Numbered from the stretch's first letter, positions 8,862-17,331 are shown. The stretch is DNA of 45,783 nt from an uncultured Caulobacterales bacterium (GCA_937923115.1 CAKZTE010000096.1:1-45783), one strand, 5' to 3'. A program made the numbers and translations. The notes: a model not told the origin generated them from the sequence alone.

Positions 8862-9173
8862 TTAATGAACAGCTTCTAAAGAGTTGGTCCTGCGTTTGTG
8901 TTCAAAAGGACGTGTGGCGTTCGCTATTTTATAGTCATAATAGTAAGCCCACACCGTTAAACAGGCGAGCTTGTTTGCGCATTTGAACGTCAGGAGATTG
9001 TTTAGGCATTTTTGTTCGCGGTCAAACGGAGGTTTGTAACCCATTATTTCATGCGTCTCTTGGAGCGCTATTTCAGACTCGGCCGCGGAATCCGCGCGGT
9101 ATACGTCGGTCAAGGGGTCTAACCACGATTGAATGTTTCTCAAAAGAGAACTGCTGTAAGGCTCAGATATCAT
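8862..9173 (-). CDS. Doubtful small ORF, unknown
   Basis: A 103-residue open frame on the minus strand in a region otherwise without genes. The N-terminal half (about residues 1-55) has a plausible protein composition; the C-terminal half, with a cysteine-rich and aromatic run and PFEHKRRT, looks random. No clear ribosome binding site precedes the ATG. No family is recognised. It may be a remnant or a chance ORF. Confidence 0.2.
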   Translation of the reverse strand: MISEPYSSSLLRNIQSWLDPLTDVYRADSAAESEIALQETHEIMGYKPPFDREQKCLNNLLTFKCANKLACLTVWAYYYDYKIANATRPFEHKRRTNSLEAVH

Positions 9174-9251
9174 AAAAGTCTACGGGTTGGTCGAGAGAGG
9201 CCGGGGCGGCATCTTGCCCTTAAATATGCGGGAGTCTTTCTGAACGAAAGC

Positions 9252-9268
9252 CGACTCTGGCAGGCCTG
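9252..9268 (+). repeat. 17-bp upstream repeat, copy 1
   Basis: CGACTCTGGCAGGCCTG, 16 of 17 bases identical to the copy at 9357-9373. The core CAGGCCTG is itself a perfect palindrome. Position about 180 bases upstream of the predicted sigma-54 start suits an enhancer-binding site; which activator binds is unknown. Confidence 0.7.
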
Positions 9269-9356
9269 GAAGGGTTAAATAGAATTCATTATGAATTTTC
9301 TCTTAATCACATCCCCGCCGCTCCCACCTCATGCCGAAAAAGGTCCGCGCGGGCCG

Positions 9357-9373
9357 CGATTCTGGCAGGCCTG
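9357..9373 (+). repeat. 17-bp upstream repeat, copy 2
   Basis: CGATTCTGGCAGGCCTG, the second copy, 105 bases (about ten helical turns) from the first, on the same strand and about 75 bases before the predicted start site. Confidence 0.7.
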
Positions 9374-9397
9374 AGATACATAATAATGTCGTGACAT

Positions 9398-9447
9398 CGC
9401 TATAATAGCGCTAGGATATCTTTGGCACGGAGTTTGCTACAATAGCA
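9398..9447. promoter_or_regulatory. Pair of short palindromes flanking the sigma-54 -24 element
   Basis: CGCTATAATAGCG at 9398-9410 and TGCTACAATAGCA at 9435-9447 are near-identical dyads (GCTAYAATAGC) 37 bases apart. The second overlaps the -12 element, so a protein bound there would be expected to block the promoter. Its identity cannot be told from sequence. Confidence 0.5.
9423..9438 (+). promoter_or_regulatory. Sigma-54 (RpoN) promoter
   Basis: TGGCACGGAGTTTGCT matches the -24/-12 consensus TGGCACG-N4-TTGCW without mismatch, and GG and GC are exactly 12 bases apart. The predicted start is near 9449. It faces the sugar transferase gene at 9700, leaving a leader of about 250 bases. Confidence 0.8.
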
Positions 9448-9699
9448 GGCGACGAGGGGTCGTGAGAGATAGAGGGGATTGCAATTATTGTTATCTCATT
9501 GTTTAAAGTGTATTTTTTAAGCAAATACGACTGCTTTTTTACCTAACAAGGTCTTAAAAACAGTTGAAATTTGGCTCAGCCTGTGACAATGGCTCCACAG
9601 GATGACTTAAGAAATCGTACGAATTTTCGGTCTTGCTGAAATGACGAATGAGGAAATAGTTGTGAATATGAATTTAACGAAACGTGGGGCTATGTTTCA

Positions 9700-10299
9700 A
9701 TGACATCTTTATTGTCACATTTTAAAGCGCTTTATCCTGTGATGAAGCGCCTCATAGATATCTCTGTATCGGCTGTGGCGCTGGTTATTCTTTCGCCGAT
9801 CCTGCTTATTCTCTGCCTACTCGTACGCGTGACGAGCAAAGGGCCAGCCATGTTCTGGTCTGAACGCACGGGACACCTCGGAGAGCCATTCATGATGCCA
9901 AAGCTGCGTACTATGACGCAGTGCTCCAAAGTGATGTCGCGCGAGAGTGCCGATGCGGGTGATATTTCTGTCACGCGCCTTGGGAATATATTACGTAAAT
10001 CTAGTCTCGATGAATTGCCGCAATTATGGTGTGTTCTCAAAGGTGAAATGAGCCTCATTGGGCCGCGCCCCTTGCTTGTAAACGACCGGCTTGCAGAGCA
10101 GCGCCGTGCCCGTCCTGAGATATTTAATGTCAAGCCAGGTATTACGGGGCTTGCGCAAGTCAATGGCCGCAACTTTATCTCAATGCGGAATAAGGTTCGT
10201 TATGATGCCTTTTACGCTGAGCGTGTCTGCCTCTTCCTTGACGCCAAAATACTGTACCGGACTGTGGGAACAGTTCTTAACGTAAAGCTCGTGCAATAA
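9700..10299 (+). CDS. Bacterial sugar transferase (polyprenyl-phosphate glycosyl-1-phosphate transferase)
   Basis: A 199-residue minimal member of the sugar transferase family that loads the first sugar phosphate onto a polyprenyl-phosphate carrier at the inner membrane. One hydrophobic helix lies at about residues 17-41. The family motifs follow: KLRTM, LRKSSLDELPQLW, GEMSLIGPRPLLV and RPGITGLAQVNGR-like (KPGITGLAQVNGRN). It lacks the extra N-terminal membrane segments of WbaP/ExoY-type long forms. It is followed by ugd 82 bases downstream and preceded by the sigma-54 promoter. The start ATG overlaps the stop of a short upstream frame. The sugar used cannot be deduced. Confidence 0.93.
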   Translation: MTSLLSHFKALYPVMKRLIDISVSAVALVILSPILLILCLLVRVTSKGPAMFWSERTGHLGEPFMMPKLRTMTQCSKVMSRESADAGDISVTRLGNILRKSSLDELPQLWCVLKGEMSLIGPRPLLVNDRLAEQRRARPEIFNVKPGITGLAQVNGRNFISMRNKVRYDAFYAERVCLFLDAKILYRTVGTVLNVKLVQ

Positions 10300-10381
10300 A
10301 CGCCGCTTAGCCTTCGCGTCATTTTTTAAATTGCCACCTACAGGTCCGCAAATGCGGGCTGCGTAACTTGAGCGAGAGACT

Positions 10382-11731
10382 ATGCGCGTTGCAATGATCG
10401 GAAGCGGATATGTAGGTCTTGTCTCTGGGGCTTGCTTTGCTGATTTTGGTCATGTTGTTACCTGCGTAGATAAAGACGTCAGCAAGATAAACGATCTACA
10501 AAACGGTAAAATTCCAATATTTGAGCCAGGGCTAAAGAAGCTCGTGGCGAGGAACGTTGCAGAGAACCGCCTGTCTTTCACCACCGACACAGCTGGCGCT
10601 GTACGCGACGCCGACGCGGTCTTTATTGCTGTTGGCACGCCGTCTCGACGCGGCGATGGGCATGCAGATCTCTCTTATGTCTATGCCGCGGCAGAAGAGA
10701 TAGCGGACATAATCGAGGGTTTTACCTTGATTATCACCAAATCCACAGTTCCAGTGGGCACAGGAGATGAAATCGAAGCAATCATAAAACGGGTCAGGCC
10801 CGACGCAGAATTTTGCGTTGTTTCCAATCCTGAATTTCTGCGCGAAGGCGCAGCCATTAATGACTTCAAGCGGCCTGACCGCGTTGTTGTCGGGCTGAAC
10901 GGGGACGCGCCTGCGGCCGCGCGAGCGGCTGATATCATGCGCCAGATTTACCGCCCACTCTATCTGAACGAAACGCCCATGCTTTTTACAAATCGGCGCA
11001 CATCAGAACTCATTAAATATGCAGCCAATGCATTTTTGGCCACAAAAATTACCTTCATTAACGAAATGGCAGATTTATGCGAGCAGGTCGGCGCGGACAT
11101 ACAGCAAGTTTCGCGCGGCATTGGTCTTGATGGCCGCATTGGCGCAAAATTTCTTAATGCAGGCCCCGGTTACGGCGGCTCCTGTTTTCCTAAGGACACA
11201 CTCGCTATAATTAAAACAGCGCAGGATTTTGGCTCTCCTGTGACAATAATCGAGGCCGTTGAAAAGGCAAATAAGGCCCGCAAGCTGTCTATGGCAGGCA
11301 AAATCATTCAGGCCTGCGGCGGCGATGTTGCGGGAAAGACAATTGCGCTACTGGGCCTGGCTTTTAAACCCAATACTGATGATATGCGCGACGCGCCTAG
11401 TCTTGATATCGTGCCAGCGCTACAAGCTGCCGGGGCAAAAATTACGGCCTATGATCCAGAAGCTATGGGCGAAGCGCGCCGCCTGCTCAAAGATATTAGC
11501 TACGCGGACAATGCATATGCGGGACTCGATGGCGCTGATGCCCTCGTGATCCTCACTGAATGGGACCAATTTCGCGCGCTTGACCTGCGACGGGTGAAGA
11601 CCTTGCTCCGCGCGCCAATCGTCGTTGATCTGCGAAATATATACCGTCCCGAGGATATGACCGCTCTCGGTTTTGAATATACAGGGATCGGCCGTCCTCA
11701 GACGACTATCCATGAGTTGAAGTTGTCATAA
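10382..11731 (+). CDS. ugd: UDP-glucose 6-dehydrogenase
   Basis: A 449-residue protein of normal family length. The N-terminal NAD-binding motif is GSGYVGLVSG (residues 7-16). Further motifs are VGTPSR, STVPVGT, NPEFLREG, the central-domain helix KYAANAFLATKITFINE, and the catalytic GPGYGGSCFPKDT with Cys268 and Lys271. The C-terminal NAD/UDP domain includes LGLAFKPNTDDMRDAPS. It oxidises UDP-glucose to UDP-glucuronate in the cytoplasm and supplies acidic sugar for polysaccharide. It is co-directional with the sugar transferase upstream and probably shares its sigma-54 transcript. The stop codon lies inside a perfect TGTCAT-N4-ATGACA palindrome. Confidence 0.97.
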   Translation: MRVAMIGSGYVGLVSGACFADFGHVVTCVDKDVSKINDLQNGKIPIFEPGLKKLVARNVAENRLSFTTDTAGAVRDADAVFIAVGTPSRRGDGHADLSYVYAAAEEIADIIEGFTLIITKSTVPVGTGDEIEAIIKRVRPDAEFCVVSNPEFLREGAAINDFKRPDRVVVGLNGDAPAAARAADIMRQIYRPLYLNETPMLFTNRRTSELIKYAANAFLATKITFINEMADLCEQVGADIQQVSRGIGLDGRIGAKFLNAGPGYGGSCFPKDTLAIIKTAQDFGSPVTIIEAVEKANKARKLSMAGKIIQACGGDVAGKTIALLGLAFKPNTDDMRDAPSLDIVPALQAAGAKITAYDPEAMGEARRLLKDISYADNAYAGLDGADALVILTEWDQFRALDLRRVKTLLRAPIVVDLRNIYRPEDMTALGFEYTGIGRPQTTIHELKLS

Positions 11732-11784
11732 TAATGACATAAATGCCGCCTATAATCACATTAATGATGTCATTTATCGTGTCA
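11724..11784. promoter_or_regulatory. Cluster of TGTCA dyads
   Basis: The perfect palindrome TGTCAT-AATA-ATGACA at 11724-11739 spans the ugd stop codon. A further TGTCAT at 11768 and TGTCA at 11780 follow; AATGACAT (11733) can also pair with ATGTCATT (11767) as an 8-bp stem. No T run follows, so this is more likely an operator array for the gene at 11942 than a terminator. Confidence 0.45.
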
Positions 11785-11941
11785 GGAGCGAAACTATTAA
11801 GTTCACTCGTAATAAAAGAGAAAATTAAGTTATTTGGGCTAAAAAACTCATTTAAAAGCAGGTGATTTACGATTCACGTGTTGCGAACTAAAATCTCCCA
11901 TGATATAGGGCCAACAACTATTCAATTAAGGATGTGGAATA

Positions 11942-12472
11942 ATGAAATTTACAAAAACTCTAGTGGCTGCTGTAGCTTTGGCTGCATTCGCTATGCCAAC
12001 AACGGCGACAGCCCAAGTTGGTCCAAACGACGTGATCGGTAACATGAGCTCTGTTACAGGTCCCGTATATATCAAGCGTTCAGGCCAAGTGCTTCGCGTT
12101 ATGAATGACAGTGCTGTTGTTGCTGGCGACATGATTGTTGCTGAAATGGGCGGCTCTGCAATGGTAAACCTAAACGGTTGTAACGGTAAATTTACACCGT
12201 GTAACCAATTTGTCTCTGGCGGCAACATGGTTTCACTGGCTTCTGGCAACTATTGCGGCGATCTAGCGGCTCTTTTGCCAATGGGTCCAGGTGATGCCGT
12301 TCTTACAGCAGCGTCTAACGCTGGCGGTTCAGTTCTTGGTGGTGCTTCACTACCATCAATTGGTACAGCGATGTCTGCGAAAACAATCCTTGCTATCCTC
12401 GGTGCAGGTATTGCGGGCTATGGCATTTATTCAATCATCGAAGATGACGATGATGAGCCAACATCACCATAA
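11942..12472 (+). CDS. Secreted FecR-like protein with acidic tail
   Basis: A 176-residue protein. Residues 1-24 form a signal peptide ending ATA-Q. Residues 35-80 (SVTGPVYIKRSGQVLRVMNDSAVVAGDMIVAEMGGSAMVNLNG) follow the beta-rich pattern of FecR-type periplasmic domains. Four cysteines occur between about residues 80 and 105, possibly disulphide-bonded in the periplasm. A hydrophobic glycine-rich helix (about 144-166) precedes the tail EDDDDEPTSP, so the C-terminus may be membrane anchored. It lies between ugd and a terminator and probably belongs to the surface polysaccharide region. No specific function is known; the FecR assignment is by pattern only. Confidence 0.7.
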   Translation: MKFTKTLVAAVALAAFAMPTTATAQVGPNDVIGNMSSVTGPVYIKRSGQVLRVMNDSAVVAGDMIVAEMGGSAMVNLNGCNGKFTPCNQFVSGGNMVSLASGNYCGDLAALLPMGPGDAVLTAASNAGGSVLGGASLPSIGTAMSAKTILAILGAGIAGYGIYSIIEDDDDEPTSP

Positions 12473-12496
12473 TATTATCTGATTCATTCAGAAAAA

Positions 12497-12526
12497 GAGC
12501 CGTCCCTTTGGGGGCGGTTTTTTTTT
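12497..12526 (+). terminator. Rho-independent terminator
   Basis: A stem CCGTCCC / GGGGCGG with a 4-base loop (one T-G pair), followed by nine T residues. It ends the FecR-like gene transcript. Confidence 0.92.
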
Positions 12527-12603
12527 AACGCAATGATAAATTTAGGCGCGGCAGTAGGCCCTCACGGTTTCCCGATAGGTGAAAAACTAGGCTGTTGTTA
12601 AGA

Positions 12604-13383
12604 CTAACTTCCCAGCGCGTCCGATTCGATGAACTTTTCTTCACCCGCGCAAAGGCGAACTGCCGTTAATGGCCGGCCCTTATGCGCGCCGGTGTCAATG
12701 GCAATTCGATTGCTGTGGTTCTCGGGGCCATCATCCACAACACTGTGACCGTGCACGACCTTAACAGGATGGGGTTTTTTGTAATCTAAGAAACTCGAGC
12801 GAATCCAGCGCATATCATAGGGTGATTGGTTCTCTATGGCGACTTTGGGTTTGATGCCAGCATGAACCAATAGATAATCCCCAAAAGCAAAGGCATCAGA
12901 AAAACTATCCAAGAACGCCAGATGCGTCTTCGGAACGCTGCGCTGTAGCGCCATCATAATATGATCAGGATTAATATGCAGCTGCCCAAAGTTATCTACG
13001 CCGTAACTGCGCGCACAATCCTTACCGCCAAATTCAAACCACGACCGCATGGCGGAAATATTCCCGCTCAACACGTCAAGCATAACCTCTTCATGGTTTC
13101 CGCGAACGAATGCCAGCTCTGTCCAGTCAGGATTAAAGGTCATCAAAAATTCAACAACCTCTTTCGAAGCGGGTCCTCGATCAATAAGATCGCCTAAGAA
13201 AACAACGGTAGATTTGCCTTCAGGCCGGCTTCGCCTATCGACCTCTATTCTGTCTAGGAGATTAAGCATCGACAAATAGCAGCCGTGAACATCGCCAATG
13301 GCGTAGACAATCTCGCCCTCAGGCATGTTATAGCGCCGCAATTCACCTTCAGGCTTTGATTTTTTATTCAGAAACTTAAACAT
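12604..13383 (-). CDS. PPP-family metallophosphoesterase (serine/threonine phosphatase-like)
   Basis: A 259-residue protein with the complete metallophosphatase signature: GDVHG (D31, H33), GDLIDRG (D65, D68, R69), RGNHE (N96, H97), then H174 (LLVHAG) and HGH (H211, H213), which together bind the two metals. Length and motifs match bacterial PrpA/PphA-like protein phosphatases and the related symmetrical dinucleoside tetraphosphatases; sequence alone does not separate these. RBS AGGAT lies before ATG 13383. It is divergent from the aminotransferase and may be unrelated to polysaccharide synthesis. Confidence 0.9.
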   Translation of the reverse strand: MFKFLNKKSKPEGELRRYNMPEGEIVYAIGDVHGCYLSMLNLLDRIEVDRRSRPEGKSTVVFLGDLIDRGPASKEVVEFLMTFNPDWTELAFVRGNHEEVMLDVLSGNISAMRSWFEFGGKDCARSYGVDNFGQLHINPDHIMMALQRSVPKTHLAFLDSFSDAFAFGDYLLVHAGIKPKVAIENQSPYDMRWIRSSFLDYKKPHPVKVVHGHSVVDDGPENHSNRIAIDTGAHKGRPLTAVRLCAGEEKFIESDALGS

Positions 13384-13635
13384 GCCATCCTAAAACTAAA
13401 TTGCTGACTTAACATAGGCTCATTGCAAAGACTATCAAGACAAGCCTGTACGTAAGCTGTCAAAATAACCTTGAAAAACAAAGGCGCAGCGTTAAGACAA
13501 ACCAAGATTTTCCAAGAGGACTGAGCCCGCCCATTGCCGTGCTGGACTAATTCTTGCAGGATTGTGTGCGCGGAAAATGGGCAGGCGGCGCGCACGCTTA
13601 TTGATTTGACATCTGCTCTAAAAAGGATTGTCTTG

Positions 13636-14820
13636 ATGACTGACTTTAATGAGAAAGTTGATACGCTGATAGCGTCCATTCGCCAGGTCTATGGCGATGA
13701 CTTTATCCCGCTTCACCGCCCCGTTTTTGAAGGTCATGAGCGCCAATACCTTGTCGACTGCATAGACAGTAACTTCGTCTCTTCAGTCGGAAAAGAGATT
13801 GTTCAGTTTGAAAATATGGTCTGTGACTTTACAGGTGCCGCCCATGCTGTCGCGACGGTAAATGGCACGGCTGCGCTCCATGCTGCGCTGATATGCGCGG
13901 GGGTCACACGCGGTGATGAGGTCCTCTCGCAGGCACTCACATTTATCGCCACCTGTAACGCAATCTCCTACGCAGGCGGCAAGCCTGTCTTTATTGATGT
14001 CGACAAAGACACAATGGGCATGAGTCCAACCGCCCTGCGGTCTTGGCTTGAGGCCAATACCCGTCAAGAAAACGGTTTTTGCGTCAATAAAAAAACGGGC
14101 GCAATCATTCGCGCCTGCGTCCCCATGCATACTTTTGGTCTTGTCCTGCGCATTCAAGACATTGCTGACATATGCGAAGCGTTCAACATTACCCTTGTCG
14201 AAGACGCAGCAGAAAGCCTTGGAAGCTGGGACGGCGACACCCATACAGGGCGATTTGGCGCCATGGCGACACTCTCTTTTAACGGTAATAAAGTCATTAC
14301 GACAGGGGGCGGCGGTATGATCCTGACAGAGGATGAAGCGCTCGCGAAAAAGCTAAAGCATATTACGACCACAGCAAAGGTTCCTCACCCAACAGAATTT
14401 GTGCATGACCAAATTGGCTATAACTACCGCATGCCAAATCTAAACGCCGTCCTTGGCGTCGCGCAGATGCAAACCCTGCCGTCTATGATGTCCATCAAGT
14501 CAGAAATTGCAGCGTTCTACAAAGAGCTCGGCACGCAGCAAGGCTGGCATGTTGTGCAACCCCGCGAAGGCACGACGTCCAATAATTGGCTTATTGCGAT
14601 TTGCCTCGACTCTCCACAGCAGCGTCAAGATTTCTTAATTAGAACAAATGCTGCCGGCGTGATGACGCGCCCCATTTGGCGCTTAATGAACGAACTGGAC
14701 ATGTTCAGCGACTGCCAACATGACGGGCTGGAAGTCTCAAAATGGCTTGAACAGCGCATTGTAAATGTTTCAAGCGGTGTGCCTGACGCGCGGTTAAAGG
14801 ATGTAAAAGTCAGCGTTTAA
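13636..14820 (+). CDS. LegC-type DegT/DnrJ/EryC1 aminotransferase
   Basis: A 394-residue PLP enzyme. ATG 13636 has AAGGA 8 bases upstream; the longer track start at 13534 is unsupported. The N-terminal IPLHRPVFEGHERQYL and DSNFVSSVG blocks are typical of the LegC subgroup. Cofactor residues are D190 and E193 (VEDAAES) and the Schiff-base K219 (SFNGNKV), followed by TTGGGGM. Enzymes of this group aminate a 4-keto sugar nucleotide, as on routes to legionaminic acid or bacillosamine-type sugars. The dehydratase and later enzymes of such a route are not in the window, so the exact product is unknown. It is followed 57 bases later by a second sugar transferase. Confidence 0.93.
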   Translation: MTDFNEKVDTLIASIRQVYGDDFIPLHRPVFEGHERQYLVDCIDSNFVSSVGKEIVQFENMVCDFTGAAHAVATVNGTAALHAALICAGVTRGDEVLSQALTFIATCNAISYAGGKPVFIDVDKDTMGMSPTALRSWLEANTRQENGFCVNKKTGAIIRACVPMHTFGLVLRIQDIADICEAFNITLVEDAAESLGSWDGDTHTGRFGAMATLSFNGNKVITTGGGGMILTEDEALAKKLKHITTTAKVPHPTEFVHDQIGYNYRMPNLNAVLGVAQMQTLPSMMSIKSEIAAFYKELGTQQGWHVVQPREGTTSNNWLIAICLDSPQQRQDFLIRTNAAGVMTRPIWRLMNELDMFSDCQHDGLEVSKWLEQRIVNVSSGVPDARLKDVKVSV

Positions 14821-14877
14821 CGCGGCTTGAAGTAAAAACTACGCGCGCAAATCTGCGCCAAATTTAAGGTCGTCAAA

Positions 14878-15558
14878 ATGTTGAAACGCCTCTTTGATAT
14901 ATTAAGTAGCGCATGCGGATTAATTCTACTCTCGCCTATCCTTCTGATTTGTATGGTAATTTTGAAATTCACGGGTGAGGGAGAAGTCTTCTTTTTGCAA
15001 AAACGTATGGGCTATAAAAATGAGCCTTTTCACATCACAAAATTTGCGACCATGCTCAAATCCGCTGCAGTCATGAAAGACGGTGACTACACGGTTCAAA
15101 ATGACCCCCGCGTTTTGCCTATCGGGAAGTTTCTGCGTAAATCGAAACTCAACGAGTTGATGCAGCTTTGGGACGTGTTTCGCGGTAAGATGAGTCTTGT
15201 CGGCCCGCGTCCCCAAATGGTGCGGGTCCATGACATGTATCCGCCAGAATTTGAAGTGGTCCTAGATAAAGTCCGGCCTGGCGTAACGGGTGTTGGCTCA
15301 ATCGTCTTTAGGGACGAGGAACGCTTGTTAACCCAAGCCGTTGATCGGGACTGGTGTTACAAAAATGAAATCGTGCCTTACAAAGCCCAACTTGAAATCT
15401 GGTACGCTGAAAACGCGAACCTTTGGCTTGATATCAAACTCATCTTTTTAACCGCTTGGGCTATCATCAATCCAAAAAGCCAAGGCCTTATGTCCATGTT
15501 GCCACCAGAGCTTCGCCGCGATGTGAATACATTTAAGGGCGCGCCAGAAACTAATTAG
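14878..15558 (+). CDS. Bacterial sugar transferase, second copy
   Basis: A 226-residue polyprenyl-phosphate sugar-1-phosphate transferase. It has one N-terminal membrane helix (residues 9-31), then KFATML, LRKSKLNELMQLWDV, GKMSLVGPRPQM and RPGVTGVGS. The C-terminus is longer than in the copy at 9700 and the two are only moderately similar, so they probably load different sugars. Being next to a LegC-type aminotransferase, it is a fair guess that it uses the amino sugar made there. It converges on btuD with a 14-base gap and no terminator is visible between them. Confidence 0.92.
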   Translation: MLKRLFDILSSACGLILLSPILLICMVILKFTGEGEVFFLQKRMGYKNEPFHITKFATMLKSAAVMKDGDYTVQNDPRVLPIGKFLRKSKLNELMQLWDVFRGKMSLVGPRPQMVRVHDMYPPEFEVVLDKVRPGVTGVGSIVFRDEERLLTQAVDRDWCYKNEIVPYKAQLEIWYAENANLWLDIKLIFLTAWAIINPKSQGLMSMLPPELRRDVNTFKGAPETN

Positions 15559-15572
15559 GGGAATGCGGCGGA

Positions 15573-16334
15573 TTAAAGTATGCCATGAATTACAACGGAG
15601 CGCCCCTTTACATCCGCGCGTACGCCGTAAATCTCGGCAAGGGATTTGGATGATAAAACTTGCAGGGGCGTTCCGCTGCTTTTGATACGTCCGTCCTTCA
15701 TGAATATAAGTCTGTCTGCGTAATGCGCGGCAAGGGCCACATCATGCAGCACAACGAGCGCCCCGCCGCCGTCTTTCACATAGGCGCTCATTAAATCCAT
15801 CACGCGAAACTGGTGCCGCGGGTCGAGCGCAGCGACTGGTTCATCGGCAATTAAGAACGGCGCTTGCGCCGCCATAGCCCGCGCGCAGTGAACTCGCGCA
15901 AGCTCTCCGCCCGATAGGGTTTCCGCATTTCGGTCCGAAAGGTGCGTAATATCGCAGGCTGCAATTGCGCTTTCTACGGCCGCTAAATCTGTTCCTTTAA
16001 GCTTGCCCATAGCTGCGCCGTGAGAAAACCGCCCCAGAGCAACAATGTCTTTCACGCGGTTGGGCCAGGCGAGCGGCCTAGCTTGCGGAAGATAGGCGAC
16101 CTGCCGTGCCCGCTGCAAGGGCGATAGCGCGCCAACTTTGGTACCCGCTAGGCTGGCCTCCCCCGTGCGGAGTTTTTCAAGTCCCAACAGCGCGCGTAAA
16201 GCGGTTGTTTTTCCAGCCCCGTTCGGGCCTAGCAGGGCGACAAACTCGCCGCGTTTGAGGCAGAAACTAACATCTTCAATCAGCGCCTTCCCGCCAAGGC
16301 TGACGCTCATATTCTGGGCGCGTACATCAGTCAT
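15573..16334 (-). CDS. btuD: ABC transporter ATP-binding protein, B12 uptake
   Basis: About 253 residues from ATG 16334, which has AGAGG upstream and overlaps the btuC end by 8 bases; the longer track start at 16397 lies inside btuC. Walker A GPNGAGKTT is at about residues 36-44, with the Q loop YLPQ, signature LSGGE, Walker B FLIADEP and switch histidine VLHDV. It powers import by the FecCD-type permease encoded upstream. Assignment to cobalamin, rather than heme or siderophore, rests on the riboswitch and operon, not on the protein itself. Confidence 0.88.
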   Translation of the reverse strand: MTDVRAQNMSVSLGGKALIEDVSFCLKRGEFVALLGPNGAGKTTALRALLGLEKLRTGEASLAGTKVGALSPLQRARQVAYLPQARPLAWPNRVKDIVALGRFSHGAAMGKLKGTDLAAVESAIAACDITHLSDRNAETLSGGELARVHCARAMAAQAPFLIADEPVAALDPRHQFRVMDLMSAYVKDGGGALVVLHDVALAAHYADRLIFMKDGRIKSSGTPLQVLSSKSLAEIYGVRADVKGRSVVIHGIL

Positions 16335-17331
16335 GGCGGCGGCCTCTTTGTAGGGCAATCCAAATAAAGGCGGGCGCACCAAAGATAGCGGCAACAACCC
16401 CCAGCTTTAACTCGGATTGGGTCGGCAGCAGGCGCACACCAATGTCTGCAATGACAAGAAATAATCCGGCCAGCAACGCAGAGGGCAATAAGGAGCGCGC
16501 TGGGTCATGCCCTACAAAGGGCCGAACAATATGCGGGGCGACGATGCCAACAAACCCAATAGCGCCTGCAATAGAGACGGCGGCGCCTGTGGCCAATCCC
16601 GCGCCCAATACGATCGAAATTCTTTGGACTTTTAAATTCAGGCCAAGGCCGCTCGCGGCTTCCTCGCCCAATGTTAAAGCAGAAAGGCCGCGCCGCGCAC
16701 CATATAAAACGGCAAAACCAACGGCCATGAAAGGCGCGGCAAATCCAATCTCGCGGTAGCTTCTGTTGCTCACAGAACCCAGCATCCAATTGACCATATC
16801 GGATAGAGAAAAAGGGTTGGGCGCAAAGTTCATCAATAGGCTCATGGCCGCGCCTGCGAAACTGGACAGCCCAACTCCGATTAAAATGAGAGTCACAACC
16901 GATTGTGTGCGTATCGCCGCCAGCGCAATTATGGCCGTAGCGATAAGCGCGCCAATAATAGAGGCAATGGGCAAAGCCCAAGGGCTAATGGCGGTGAGGC
17001 CGTAATATAGTGATAAAGTTGCGCCCAAAACAGCGGCTGAGGACACCCCTAGCACGCCCGGTTCAGCCAGCGGATTGCGCAGCAACCCTTGCAGGGCCGC
17101 GCCGCTTACGCCGAGCGCGCCGCCCACCATAAAGGCGGCAAGGGCGCGCGGCAGCCGTATTTGCCAAATTACTAAACTATCACCCGCAGGCCCTTGTCCT
17201 GCGATTGCTGCTAAAACGCGCGGTAGGCCCATGGGTGTTGAGCCCAAAAGACAGGCCGCTATGAGCGCTGCGGTGCAGGCAAGGGAGAGCCCCGCAATAA
17301 GCCCGCGATCAGAGGTCACGCGGCGGCTCAC
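16327..17331 (-). CDS. btuC: FecCD-family ABC permease, B12 uptake
   Basis: A 334-residue polytopic inner-membrane permease with about ten hydrophobic helices. Family landmarks are RLPRALAAFMVGGALGVSGAALQGLLRNPLAEPGVLGVSSAA near the N-terminus, and GAIGFVGIVAPHIVR with the ATPase-coupling region GHDPARSLLPSALLAG near the C-terminus. It overlaps the btuF end by 23 bases and btuD by 8, so the three genes are translationally linked. Confidence 0.92.
   Translation of the reverse strand: MSRRVTSDRGLIAGLSLACTAALIAACLLGSTPMGLPRVLAAIAGQGPAGDSLVIWQIRLPRALAAFMVGGALGVSGAALQGLLRNPLAEPGVLGVSSAAVLGATLSLYYGLTAISPWALPIASIIGALIATAIIALAAIRTQSVVTLILIGVGLSSFAGAAMSLLMNFAPNPFSLSDMVNWMLGSVSNRSYREIGFAAPFMAVGFAVLYGARRGLSALTLGEEAASGLGLNLKVQRISIVLGAGLATGAAVSIAGAIGFVGIVAPHIVRPFVGHDPARSLLPSALLAGLFLVIADIGVRLLPTQSELKLGVVAAIFGAPAFIWIALQRGRRHD

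Larger units (their letters stand above)
9174..9699 (+). other. Regulatory intergenic region ahead of polysaccharide genes
   Basis: About 525 bases without a long gene. It holds two 17-bp repeats, two short palindromes and a sigma-54 promoter, listed separately, and then a 250-base leader running to the sugar transferase start. Within the leader, a frame of 20 codons (ATG 9641, or ATG 9668 with AGGA upstream) ends in a TGA that overlaps the ATG at 9700, which would allow translational coupling. Confidence 0.6.
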
